From Enteractinococcus coprophilus (GTDB lineage Bacteria; Actinomycetota; Actinomycetes; Actinomycetales; Micrococcaceae): a stretch of DNA of 64,000 bases. Below are positions 44,820-53,363 of this stretch, piece after piece. The DNA lies in the NCBI RefSeq assembly GCF_006716305.1, contig NZ_VFOU01000001.1, positions 806,001-870,000 on the forward strand, written 5' to 3'. The first letter of the stretch is position 1; every line of letters starts with the position of its first letter. Under the pieces are notes generated by a model. It ran no database searches, was not told the origin of the DNA, and saw only the letters and a program-made list of their open reading frames with translations. Made by a program: the position numbers and the translations under genes.

Positions 44820-45122
44820 TTATCGAATGGGATTATGGACGGTTACGAGTTTGGTGCCGTCGGGGAAAGTGGCTTCAACTTGAACATCTGGAATCATCTC
44901 TGGAACCCCGTCCATCACGTCTTCGCGTGACAGAACAGTGGCGCCCCAATTCATCAGCTCGGCGACAGTTTTGCCGTCGCGTGCTCCTTCGAGCAATTCG
45001 GCGGTCAGAAGCGCCATTGCTTCCGGGTGGTTTAGTTTCAGGCCGCGCTCCCGGCGCCGGCGTGCCACGTCAGCGGCTACGACAATGAGCAGTTTCTCTT
45101 GCTCACGTGGAGTCAAATGCAT
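44820..45122 (-). CDS. ureA: Urease gamma subunit
   Basis: 100 residues, standard Ure[40 protein letters not shown] ... [47 protein letters not shown]. First gene of ureABCEFGD, in the common actinobacterial order. ATG 45122 has GAGAGG close upstream. The leader contains a hairpin (45157-45173). Confidence 0.97.
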   Translation of the reverse strand: MHLTPREQEKLLIVVAADVARRRRERGLKLNHPEAMALLTAELLEGARDGKTVAELMNWGATVLSREDVMDGVPEMIPDVQVEATFPDGTKLVTVHNPIR

Positions 45123-45156
45123 CGCATATCCTCTCGATCAAGAACGATAATTCCCG

Positions 45157-45173
45157 CCGGGGAGAATCCCCGG
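45157..45173. promoter_or_regulatory. Hairpin in the urease operon leader
   Basis: CCGGGGA (45157-45163), 3-nt loop, TCCCCGG (45167-45173): a compact, GC-rich stem 34-50 bp before the ureA start, close to the ribosome site. Could influence translation or be an operator. No nickel-riboswitch consensus was recognised. Confidence 0.5.
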
Positions 45174-45979
45174 GACGACAACTCGTTTCCTCTGCAGAGT
45201 AACTGATTTACGGGCGAATGTCTTGATGGCGACATACCTTCTGCATATTGTAGCGCGTAGTTCTTGTCGCACCTCACAGAAGGTGAAGGCGAAATCATAG
45301 TCACGGCTGGAATTACTATTCGAATCTTGTGAAGTCTTGCGGTGTGGAGTTCAGGTTGTTGCGGTTAAGCTTTTTCTAGAGGACCGTGCAACGTGTATCT
45401 GGAGATGTCAGCAGCGCCGGTGGAGTCTTCATCAAGTACCCTGATTTTTAATTCGGGATCGGCTTTTGGCCCGGTAACAGTCTTCGGCTCTCCAACCTCC
45501 TTCGCGGTACGTATCAAGTCACCTTTCGTATGAGGGGCAGACTTCATAGAGATCAATTGTGGTGCTCGTTGCGCCAATACCGAATGGATTCTTCGCTCGC
45601 GCCGAATAACTCCACTCTCGCCCGGTCACTTCAGGCCAGCATACGCAGATAATAGGACGTGTAACTTGTTCGGCAACTCTCAGAGGAACAATCGTGCTTG
45701 CGCTTGTCAAATCTTCCGCTTCTCATTTGACTCAAAAGAGGCTAGGTCCGCCTCTACTCTTGGGAGTGTTGGCGACGGCCGTTAGGCCTTATTGTTTGAG
45801 GACTTTTTTCGCTGAAGCGTCTATTGACTTGCTCCATCACAAACCGCTGGATACGATCCCGCATCGCGGAAGAGCCTTCCTTGGTCAGCAACAGTGGACT
45901 ACAATCGCGACAAAGGAATCCTCATACATTGGCCAGGCCATCCCCCTCACAGCGTGATGGCCTTGGAAGGAGAGAATCG
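45174..45979. other. Gene-poor stretch upstream of urease and SDR
   Basis: No supported gene. The left part should contain the urease promoter. On the minus strand, 45365-45577 encodes a protein-like fragment (EVGEPKTVTGPKADPELKIR and STGAADISRYTLHGP), and 45519-45710 in another frame is also protein-like (TGREWSYSARAKNPFGIGATS). They could be pieces of one decayed gene joined by a frameshift, but I do not recognise the family. Confidence 0.4.
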
Positions 45980-46753
45980 ATGTCTGACGTCGCAGTGATT
46001 ACCGGAGCCGGAGGCGGAATCGGGCGAGCTACGGTGCGCAGGTTTCTGGCTGCGGGCTGGGATGTTGCCATGATCGACATCGGGGCGTCCTTGGAGGGCG
46101 CCCTCGAAGAGGCCAAGGAGCTGGCTGGTCCTGGCCAGACGGTGCGTGGATACTTCGCCGACGCCGCTTCCGCTGCGGACGTCGAGCAGGTCAGAGATGA
46201 GATCCTGGAGGAGTTTGGCGGGGTGAAAGCCCTTTTGCTCGTCGCCGGCACGGTTCAGACCGCTGCTTCAGTCGGAGAGTTGGACCCGCAGGAATGGGAG
46301 CGCGTACTTAGCATCAACCTGACCGGCCCGTTCCTGTTCACGCGCGCATTTGCTCGCGCCTTACAGGACACCGAGGGGGCTTCTGTCGTTGCCGTGTCGT
46401 CTCAGTGGGGCAGGTCCGGTCATCCTTTCCTATCGTCGTACAGCGCATCGAAGGCTGGCCTCATTGTGGCGATGCAGTCGTTTGCTCAAGAATTAGCGCC
46501 AAAGGTTCGAGTGAATACGGTCTGTCCTGGGCATATCAATACCGCTATGCACACCGACGCCCTCCAGGCCGAGGCTGAGCTACGCGGGATTCCGTTCGAG
46601 GAGATGCGGGACATCGAGTGGGGGAAGGTCCCTGCGCTTCGGGCGGGTGAGCCGGACGAGATTGCCGGGGCGATCTTCTACTTGGCATCTGACGACGCTA
46701 GTTACATCACCGGCGCATCGCTGGATGTTAATGGTGGATCAGTTCTCCACTGA
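45980..46753 (+). CDS. Short-chain dehydrogenase/reductase
   Basis: 257 residues from ATG 45980 with GGAAGGAG in front. Classical SDR: cofactor motif TGAGGGIGRA near residue 10, acidic end of beta-2 (MIDIGASLEG) favouring NAD(H), NAG-equivalent LVAGTVQTA, catalytic Ser in VVAVSSQW, Tyr-x-x-x-Lys as YSASK, and the C-terminal ITGASLDVNGG. Substrate unknown. It stands alone in a decayed stretch and has an unusually clear ribosome site compared with its surroundings; recent acquisition is possible. Confidence 0.93.
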   Translation: MSDVAVITGAGGGIGRATVRRFLAAGWDVAMIDIGASLEGALEEAKELAGPGQTVRGYFADAASAADVEQVRDEILEEFGGVKALLLVAGTVQTAASVGELDPQEWERVLSINLTGPFLFTRAFARALQDTEGASVVAVSSQWGRSGHPFLSSYSASKAGLIVAMQSFAQELAPKVRVNTVCPGHINTAMHTDALQAEAELRGIPFEEMRDIEWGKVPALRAGEPDEIAGAIFYLASDDASYITGASLDVNGGSVLH

Positions 46754-47365
46754 AGCTAGCTCCCTGACTCCACCCCTGTCCCTGCTTAACACAGCGCGAG
46801 GCTCCCATCGCCCTGCGCTGCAGTCGGTCCGATTCTGGCGCGGCCACGCTACGCCGATTCTCGGTGGACAAGAGCTCGCGCGGGGAGCAGAATTTTCTTG
46901 CCAAGCGTCGCGGAGGTATTCGTAACCGGAACGGTCATATTCTGGGCCACGCTGGGCTATCTGGCGACACGAACTCCGTGACCGATGGCTGCTGCACAGC
47001 GCGGTGGTCCTGTTCTGGAGCGTCCTGTGCTGTGGCTAGCCTAGAGATAGTGCCCTAACGGCAGCTCAATCCCGTACCTCGTGACTACGCTATCGCTCCT
47101 GCGAAGTGCCCGCCTACTTCATGGGCTTTCACCCCGAGCGACCTGTCTAAAGAACGTGCCACGGCCCACGCACGACACTCCGCTAGGTCCACTTGAGTGG
47201 TGGTTCGGCTCCCCACCGTAATGCTGGCCATGGCGGTCTGGGAACGGGTAGAACTAGAGCGAAGGAAAATGTCCAAGGGGACGAGGACTACCTCGTAGCT
47301 TGAAGGCAACGTACCGTGTGGTAGCTGTGCCCTGGTCTCCGTCTCTGATTTGCATGGAAGCGGTT
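46754..47365. other. Gene-poor stretch with tiny membrane-protein-like remnant
   Basis: No intact gene. In one forward frame near 46905-46982, FLPSVAEVFVTGTVIFWATLGYLA-type hydrophobic sequence ends at a stop and looks like the last TM of a lost transporter. The minus-strand reading at 47085-47309 has no family likeness. Confidence 0.4.
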
Positions 47366-48727
47366 ATGATGATTCACACTGAACCACAACACCTGAATCA
47401 GGTCGTCAAGGAGATGAAAGACCATCTCAACCAAGACGAGTATGCCGAGATTGAAGAAACGATCAATGCGCTCGAGCCTGTGCAGGTGATAAAAGTCCTG
47501 TCCCGTTTGAGCCACCGGCACCGCGCGATCGTTTACCGGCTATTAGAAAAAGACGTCGCCTTAACCGTTTTCGAGGGCCTGTCACCGGCACTGCAAAGTG
47601 ATTTACTCGGTGCGCTCCAAGAGCATGAAACCGCTGAAGTGTTCTTGGAGATGTCCCCGGCTCAACGAGTGTGGTTGCTTGATGAGCTACCCGCAAAGGT
47701 AGCTTCAAAGCTATTACTCGGCCTGGACGTCGAGGAGCGAAACCAGACCTCGACCCTGCTTGGCTATCCCGACGAGGCGATTGGTCGACGGATGAGTCCG
47801 CGGTTCGTTGCCTTGGAAGCTCAGCGCACCGTTGCAGAAGCAAGGCAGTACGTCGATGAAGAGCTAGCAACCGCCGAAACGGTGTATTATCTTCCGGTGG
47901 TCAATGACGGTCGGCGAGTCCTGGGCGAGATCACCTTACGATCCTTGCTGCGCAGCGACGACGCTAAGGTGCTCAAAGACATTATGCGACCGACGCATAC
48001 TGCCTACGTCACGGAAAACGCCGAAACCGTGGCGCGCCGGATCACCCGTCAAGGGGCCTTCGCGACCGCCATCGTGGATGACGAACAACGCCTGGTCGGG
48101 ATCTTTACCCTGGATGATGCGGCGCGCATCTTAGAGTATGAAGAATCCCAAGACGTCTCGCGTCAAGGTGGTGTGGAAGCACTACGCCGCCCCTATTTAT
48201 CCACCCCTGTGCTGCGGTTAGTCCGGAGTCGCATCACGTGGCTGCTGGTGCTGGCCATTGGCGGCACGCTCACCGTACAGGTGCTGTCGGTATTTGAAGA
48301 CTCCTTGGAACAGGTCACCGCTCTGGCGCTGTTCGTACCGCTGTTGATTGGTATCGGCGGCAACACCGGGAACCAGGCTGCCACTACCGTGACGCGGGCC
48401 CTGGCCCTGCACGATGTTGAGCCCCGAGATGTTTTTCGCGTGCTCACCAGAGAAGTGCGCACCGGGTTCTGCCTGGGACTGTTGTTGGGCACGCTTGGGC
48501 TGGTCATTACCGGATTCATTTTTGATTTCGATGTCGGGCTGATCATCGGGCTGACCTTGCTGGCAATATGTTGTGTGGCTGCCAGTGTTGGTGGGGTGAT
48601 GCCCCTGATTGCTAAGAAAATTAAGGTGGATCCGGCGGTATTTTCCAACCCGTTTATTTCGACTTTCGTGGACGCCACCGGGCTCATCATCTATTTCCTG
48701 ATCGCCCGTGCCATCCTGGGCATCTAG
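47366..48727 (+). CDS. mgtE: MgtE-family magnesium transporter/channel
   Basis: 453 residues from ATG 47366, chosen because GGAAG lies about 6 nt upstream; in-frame codons further up are possible. MgtE_N superhelical domain (LSRLSHRHRAIVYRLLEKDVALTVFEGL...), two CBS domains (GRRMSPRFVALEAQRTVAEA, DIMRPTHTAYVTENAETVARR), a plug helix, and five TM helices with GIGGNTGNQAATTVTRALAL (selectivity region) and the final ...DATGLIIYFLIARAILG. CBS/N domains sense cytosolic Mg2+ and gate the pore. Complete and apparently functional. Confidence 0.95.
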   Translation: MMIHTEPQHLNQVVKEMKDHLNQDEYAEIEETINALEPVQVIKVLSRLSHRHRAIVYRLLEKDVALTVFEGLSPALQSDLLGALQEHETAEVFLEMSPAQRVWLLDELPAKVASKLLLGLDVEERNQTSTLLGYPDEAIGRRMSPRFVALEAQRTVAEARQYVDEELATAETVYYLPVVNDGRRVLGEITLRSLLRSDDAKVLKDIMRPTHTAYVTENAETVARRITRQGAFATAIVDDEQRLVGIFTLDDAARILEYEESQDVSRQGGVEALRRPYLSTPVLRLVRSRITWLLVLAIGGTLTVQVLSVFEDSLEQVTALALFVPLLIGIGGNTGNQAATTVTRALALHDVEPRDVFRVLTREVRTGFCLGLLLGTLGLVITGFIFDFDVGLIIGLTLLAICCVAASVGGVMPLIAKKIKVDPAVFSNPFISTFVDATGLIIYFLIARAILGI

Positions 48728-49210
48728 CACAGGCTAGTTACCTTCCTTTACCTGTGGTTGGTAGCTTCGTGGGGCGGATCCGTGCAGTTTCATACCGCGC
48801 CTCGGGGGTGGTCGCTTGGTGACGCTTCGCTGGTCATCCCATGCGATATGAACTCAGCCCTTGGACGAAGACCTCGGCAGGACATGGCAGGCATAGTTCC
48901 ACCTGGTGTCGTACAGCACGTTGCAGACCCGGGCCAATGCTGCACCCACACGGCAGCAACCACTACCGCGAGTCATCACACGCGCTTACACCGAGATCAG
49001 TCAAAATACCTTCCCGCAATCTCGGCTGCTGAGAACACTTCGGTACCGTCGTAGCGCGGCGCAATGGGTCAGCAACCCAGCGCTCTCCCGCACGATAACG
49101 CGTGACCTCCCTGACGGTTCACATACTTCGTGATCGGGACCTATTGTCCGGTGCCGGTCCGGGGTACTTTATAAAACACCTGATCTACCAGTATGTAGTA
49201 GAAGACGATT
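48728..49210. other. Noncoding/decayed gap after mgtE
   Basis: Small open frames here lack ribosome sites, family likeness and codon character. The last 60 bp, with TTTATAAAACACC near 49168, may carry the promoter of the following DUF421 gene. I see nothing else. Confidence 0.4.
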
Positions 49211-49691
49211 ATGTGGGAAGCAGTTTTTGTATTCAGTACCTCCGTGCTCGAACTGTTCTTGCGCGGAACGGTGATGTATCTTGTCGTCTTTTTTGTTGAT
49301 GCGGTTCCTGGGGCGGCGTACGTCAGGCGACTTGAATGCCTCAGATATTATCTTGGTCGTCATGATTTCTGAGGCTGCCAGCCCGGGGCTTGGCGGAGAA
49401 GCCTCGTCGATTTTTGGCAGTCTTGTGGTGGTGGCCACCATATTATTCTGGGCGGTACTCCTGGGTATGGGCAGCTATTGCTGGACGTGGTTGGATAACC
49501 TCACGGCCCCGCGTCCGCGTCCGTTGATCAGGGATGGCGAAATTGTGCACAAGACCGCACGGCGCGAGCTGTTAGCGAAGGACGAAATCTTATCCCAGCT
49601 CAGAGTCAACGGCTTCCAGGAGCTCTCCGAGGTAAAATCTGCGTATTTAGAGCCCAGCGGACAGATTAGTTTTGTGCCGTATGAAAACTAA
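49211..49691 (+). pseudogene. DUF421 (YetF-like) membrane protein, frameshifted in a T6 run
   Basis: From ATG 49211: MWEAVFVFSTSVLELFLRGTVMYLVVF, the first TM of a DUF421/YetF protein. The rest (LLMRFLGRRTSGDLNASDIILVVMISEAASPGL ... EILSQLRVNGFQELSEVKSAYLEPSGQISF) is one frame away, reaching the stop at 49691. Removing one T from the TTTTTT run at 49289-49294 restores YLVVFLLMRFLGRR without a gap, so a single-base insertion is the cause. Either a real loss or a homopolymer sequencing error. Intact members have three TM helices and a small soluble domain of unknown function. Confidence 0.8.
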
Positions 49692-50073
49692 AGGAACTTC
49701 AACGTGCCCACGCCCGAGATGACGGTATCGAACTGCTCCCTGGCAGCTGAACTAAGACCTCAGCTACCAACTGCTGGGGAGTCGTTCGGTGCGGCCTTGC
49801 AGAACATGAGCGCAACACCGACGGCAATAGCTGGTGGGATGGTTTGCAGCAAGTCATGAAGCGTGTTCGATGGTGTACTGCAATACGTCACCGACTTCAA
49901 AGCCAAACGCTGCCACAGGCCACCTATGTCACCAGACAACACCGCCAAGCACCGCAAACGGGTGTGAACAGTCGCAGTTTTATGAAGTTGGATCGCCAAC
50001 AGGAGTGTCAAGGCAGGTATACCCGTCACGGCAAGCAGGGGGTCGTGGAGCATGTTATATCTGCGCCCCTTCC
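49692..50073. other. Decayed stretch before betaine-binding remnants
   Basis: No supported gene. Frames on both strands are short and change character repeatedly. It may contain the lost middle of the first betaine-binding copy, but I could not align it. Confidence 0.35.
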
Positions 50074-50265
50074 CCAACGCTGAATGGATTGTTGATGAGG
50101 CCAACGCCGAAGTCGTTGGTTGGAAAACTTTGAAATTGGCTCGGAGCTGCTGTACTCGTGGGAGTTCGTGCTGTTTAATGAGAACCAGGATGTCAATGAT
50201 TACCGTTCAATCATCGCGGAATGGGTAGCAGCAAACCAAGAATACGTTAAGGGGCTGACTCAGTA
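50074..50265 (+). pseudogene. C-terminal remnant of a glycine-betaine-binding protein
   Basis: In two frames: RPFPNAEWIVDEANAEVVG, then after a shift near 50118-50124 LENFEIGSELLYSWEFVLF ... IAEWVAANQEYVKGLTQ and a TAG stop at 50263-50265. The closing (A)xEWVxANQxxV motif is typical of OpuAC/ProX-type substrate-binding proteins. The N-terminal part of this copy is not recognisable. It precedes the N-terminal half of another copy, so two related genes once stood in tandem. Confidence 0.6.
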
Positions 50266-50363
50266 GTTAGTCCTTCAACTTGCTGACAGCCGCTGGTTTC
50301 CACTACCCAGCTCGAAGCTAGCGGCACCAGCGTATCCACTCCTGTCGCCACTTAGGACACACC

Positions 50364-50720
50364 ATGAAAATCTCAGCTCGATTCTATAAAACGGCCGCGA
50401 TCCTTTCTGTTGTCGGCCTAGCTCTGACCGGATGTATTGACGATTATGATCAAGAGGACACCGCCCCTCCAGGTGATGGTGAAACCCAAGGCAGCTCGGT
50501 CACCATCGATGTTTTCAACGGCTGGGATGAAGGGATCGCCGTCTCCGAGCTGTAGCCACACGTCCTTGAACAAGAAGGCTACGACGTGAGCCTCGAATAT
50601 GACACCAGCTGTTTCTGGTGTAACCTCTGGCGCCTAGGACTTCCTCATCGATGCCTGACTGCCAGCCGATCCCAGACCAGCTACCTTAAGTCTCACAGCG
50701 TGTATACCCGCTATTCGGAG
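50364..50720 (+). pseudogene. N-terminal remnant of an OpuAC-type glycine-betaine-binding lipoprotein
   Basis: ATG 50364 starts a good lipoprotein signal (LTGC) and the mature OpuAC N-terminus (VTIDVFNGWDEGIAVSEL). An in-frame TAG at 50553-50555 stands where the family has Trp (TGG), then PHVLEQEGYDVSLEY. Next comes a frameshift after about 50600, followed by VSGVTSGA*DFLIDA*LP with two more stops, at the positions of Tyr and Trp in the family's SGxYDFxxDAWLP motif. Three stops and one shift make it a clear pseudogene. Osmoprotectant uptake from this locus is therefore lost. Confidence 0.8.
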
Positions 50721-51025
50721 GGTGTGATCATGTGGGTACGATCTGAGTGTGGGTATCGGCGGACTTTGGGGTGCTGTGGCGCTTCTCATGATGACCCTCT
50801 CTATGCGCCATGCCCCATTTCGACAAGTTGCGCTGTTTCCATTGTGAGCCGTGGCAATCCCCGGTGTTCAGGACTGCAGAGGACCTGCGCTGCATGCACC
50901 AGCGAAGCAGAAGACTTGACTCGCACGAGCCTCGCAGCCAGCCCGACCCGTTGGCGCCCCCTCTTGACTCGACGAATACGCAGAGTGATGATTGAGATGA
51001 CTTCCGGAACCTCTAGGAGGCCCAA
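50721..51025. other. Gap upstream of the FMN reductase
   Basis: No supported gene; probably the tail of the betaine-binding pseudogene followed by the promoter and AGGAGG site (51015-51020) of the next gene. Confidence 0.4.
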
Positions 51026-51613
51026 GTGACTTACAGAATCGGATACCTCGTTGGATCCCTTGCCACCCAGTCGATCAACCGGACCCTGTCGAAGGCACTC
51101 ATCAAGCTCGCGCCCGCAGACCTCGAGTTCACCGAGATCGAGATCGGCAACCTGCCGCTCTACAACTACGATTACGACGCCGACTACCCGGCGGAGGGCA
51201 GGGCCCTCAAACAGGCGATCGAGGCCTCGGATGGCATCCTCATCATCACCCCGGAATACAACCGCTCGATCCCGGGTGCCCTGAAGAACGCCATCGACTG
51301 GGGCTCCCGCCCGTGGGGTGCCAACTCCTTCGCCAGGAAGCCCACCGGTGTGGTTGGCGCTTCGATGGGAGCGATCGGCACCGCCGTCGCGCAGTCCCAG
51401 CTCCGCAGCGTCCTGAGCTTCCTGGACGCCCCGCAGCTCAATTCGCCCGAGGTCTACATCAACTTCGACCCCGATGTCTACGGCGACGGCGAGATCCGCG
51501 ACGATGGCACGAAAGATTTCCTGCAGCATTACATGAACGAGTTCTACGCTTTCGTTCAGCGGGTCCTGGACGTCAACGCCGCCGGCCACATCGGAGACCC
51601 TGAAGCCGCCTGA
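51026..51613 (+). CDS. NAD(P)H-dependent FMN reductase family protein
   Basis: 195 residues from GTG 51026 with a perfect AGGAGG 5 nt upstream. Flavodoxin-like fold of the NADPH-dependent FMN reductase/azoreductase family: phosphate loop GSLATQSINRTLSKAL, LPLYNYDYDADYP, GILIITPEYNRSIPGALKNAIDW (family signature), and KPTGVVGASMGAIGTAVAQSQLR. Reduces flavin or quinone-like substrates using NAD(P)H. GC content is visibly higher than in the flanking decayed DNA, and it sits beside IS elements, so lateral acquisition is plausible. Confidence 0.93.
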   Translation: MTYRIGYLVGSLATQSINRTLSKALIKLAPADLEFTEIEIGNLPLYNYDYDADYPAEGRALKQAIEASDGILIITPEYNRSIPGALKNAIDWGSRPWGANSFARKPTGVVGASMGAIGTAVAQSQLRSVLSFLDAPQLNSPEVYINFDPDVYGDGEIRDDGTKDFLQHYMNEFYAFVQRVLDVNAAGHIGDPEAA

Positions 51614-51988
51614 CCCCACCCACGAGCGGATCGTTCCTTGGCCCTTGTGACCGAAAGTTCCTACGGCTTCCCCCAGCGGCCACATCTTAAACGCCGTGGT
51701 ATTAGGCGGCCTGTCGACGTACTTGGTTCTGCGCGTTTCCCCGTTACCTTTTAGGTAGCACTGTTTTCCGGCAGGATATGCAGTGTAGGTAACCAGCTGG
51801 TTCCGGCATGATGGTTGCCCCCAGTCGTTGATGGTCAGGGGGGTGTAGTCACCGGAACCAGTCTGGTTCGTTCGGATCGCTAATAGAAGCACGCTCCAAA
51901 ATTTTGTGGGTCTTCGTAACGTGGATGTGAACGCACGAACCACCGGTCACCTTGTTTTTATTGGAACGCACCCAAGAAGGTGATCGAT
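51614..51988. other. Structured noncoding region before IS110 transposase 1
   Basis: Holds a long stem-loop: CTGGTTCCGG (51797-51806) pairs perfectly with CCGGAACCAG (51853-51862), and inside it CCCCC (51818-51822) can pair with GGGGG (51838-51844). It could be part of the element's noncoding guide (bridge) RNA or an external structure, depending on where the element begins. No protein gene supported. Confidence 0.45.
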
Positions 51989-53363
51989 ATGGAACCCCAA
52001 GTATTCGTTGGTATCGACGTCGGAAAGTCTCAGCATCACGCCACCGCAGTCAATCAGGAGGGCGGGGTGGTGCATGACAAACCGCTGCCACAATCCGAGC
52101 CCAAGATTCAGGAACTCCTGACAGATCTTGTCGCCAAACACGGCGAGTTGCTGGTCGTAGTAGACCAGCCGAAAACTATCGGTGCGCTGGTTGTCGCTGT
52201 AGCTCAGCAGATGGATACTCAGGTGGCGTATTTGCCAGGACTGACGATGCGTCGAGTCGCTGATCTGCATCCGGGTCAGGCGAAGACGGATGCCCGAGAT
52301 GCTTACATCATTGCCGAAACTGCCCGCACCATGCCACACACGCTGCGGAGTATCACCGTGGCTGAAGAACAGATCGCGGAGTTGTCAATGCTGTGTGGTT
52401 TTGATGATGACCTGGCAGCCCAGCTGACTCAAGTCCGCAATCGGCTCAGAGGGCTGCTGACGCAGATCCATCCAGCATTAGAGCGCGTGCTGGGGCCACG
52501 GTTGGCACACCCAGCAGTCGTTGATTTACTCGGCAGGTATCCAACTCCTGCGGGGTTGAAACGCGCCGGTCGAGGCCACGTTCGAGCTCGGCTCAAAAAG
52601 CTTGCGCCGCGCATGGCAGCACGGTTGACCGATGAGATCTTTAGGGCATTAGCCGAGCAAACGACTATCGTGACCGGCACTCATGCTGCTGAGCATATTA
52701 TTGGTCGCTTAGCTGCCCAACTACAGCAACTCACGCAGCAGCGCAGTGATGTTGAAGCTGAAATTTTGTTGGTGGTTGATGCGCACCCTCTTACCGAAGT
52801 CCTGACTTCCATGCCCGGTGTTGGAGTCAGGACTGCCGCACGCATTCTCACCGAAGTGGTCGGTAAAGACTTCAAATCCGCAGCTCACCTAGCATCTTAT
52901 GCTGGCATCGCACCGGTCACTCGGCAGTCTGGCACCTCAATCCGTGGTGAGAGTCCGTCCCGACGCGGCAACAAAGTCCTCAAACGCGTCCTGTTCTTGT
53001 CAGCCTTCGCCTCGATCAAAGGCGATCCCGTGTCCCGTGCCTACTACGATAGAAAACGAGCCGAAGGAAAGCGCCACAATCAAGCCATCATCGCCCTCGC
53101 TCGACGCAGATCAGACGTGCTCTTCGCGATGCTCAGAGACGGCACCTTCTACGAATCCCGGCCTACTCAACTTGCAACAGCAGCTTGACGGAACTGTAAA
53201 GCTGAAAGTGGCTAGTCCGGGACTGGCTGGCCGGGTAGGTTGATTGGCACACTGGCGTTGTCGTGACTCATGACAAAACTGACCTCCGTGATGGGGTGTC
53301 TTGCCTATGAATTGTCCGATGACAACGGTGGGCCGACACCGCCCGGTCCACCTTGGTGGCCTG
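51884..53363 (+). mobile_element. IS110-family element 1 (tentative ends)
   Basis: Defined by the 9-bp motif ATAGAAGCA at 51884 and again at 53364, where the next element starts. About 1.48 kb with one transposase and about 175 bp of 3' noncoding DNA. IS110 elements lack long terminal inverted repeats, so ends are inferred only from this shared motif. If the hairpin at 51797-51862 belongs to the element, its left end is further upstream. Confidence 0.55.
51989..53188 (+). CDS. IS110-family DEDD transposase
   Basis: 399 residues from ATG 51989 with AAGAAGG in front. N-terminal RuvC-like DEDD domain: FVGIDVGKSQHHATAV (first Asp), VVVDQPKTIGALV, and TDARDAYIIAETAR (last Asp). The C-terminal Tnp_IS116/IS110/IS902 domain has LTSMPGVGVRTAARILTEV, HLASYAGIAPVTRQSGTS and the catalytic serine region. 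Full length and apparently intact. The family recombines through a guide RNA from the element's noncoding end. Confidence 0.95.
   Translation: MEPQVFVGIDVGKSQHHATAVNQEGGVVHDKPLPQSEPKIQELLTDLVAKHGELLVVVDQPKTIGALVVAVAQQMDTQVAYLPGLTMRRVADLHPGQAKTDARDAYIIAETARTMPHTLRSITVAEEQIAELSMLCGFDDDLAAQLTQVRNRLRGLLTQIHPALERVLGPRLAHPAVVDLLGRYPTPAGLKRAGRGHVRARLKKLAPRMAARLTDEIFRALAEQTTIVTGTHAAEHIIGRLAAQLQQLTQQRSDVEAEILLVVDAHPLTEVLTSMPGVGVRTAARILTEVVGKDFKSAAHLASYAGIAPVTRQSGTSIRGESPSRRGNKVLKRVLFLSAFASIKGDPVSRAYYDRKRAEGKRHNQAIIALARRRSDVLFAMLRDGTFYESRPTQLATAA

Noticed and set aside
47085-47309. 74-codon minus-strand frame before mgtE
   Set aside because: No ribosome site, no recognised motif, lies in a decayed stretch.
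50801-51943. 380-codon minus-strand frame over the FMN reductase
   Set aside because: Mirror of a high-GC coding gene; no ribosome site and no domain.
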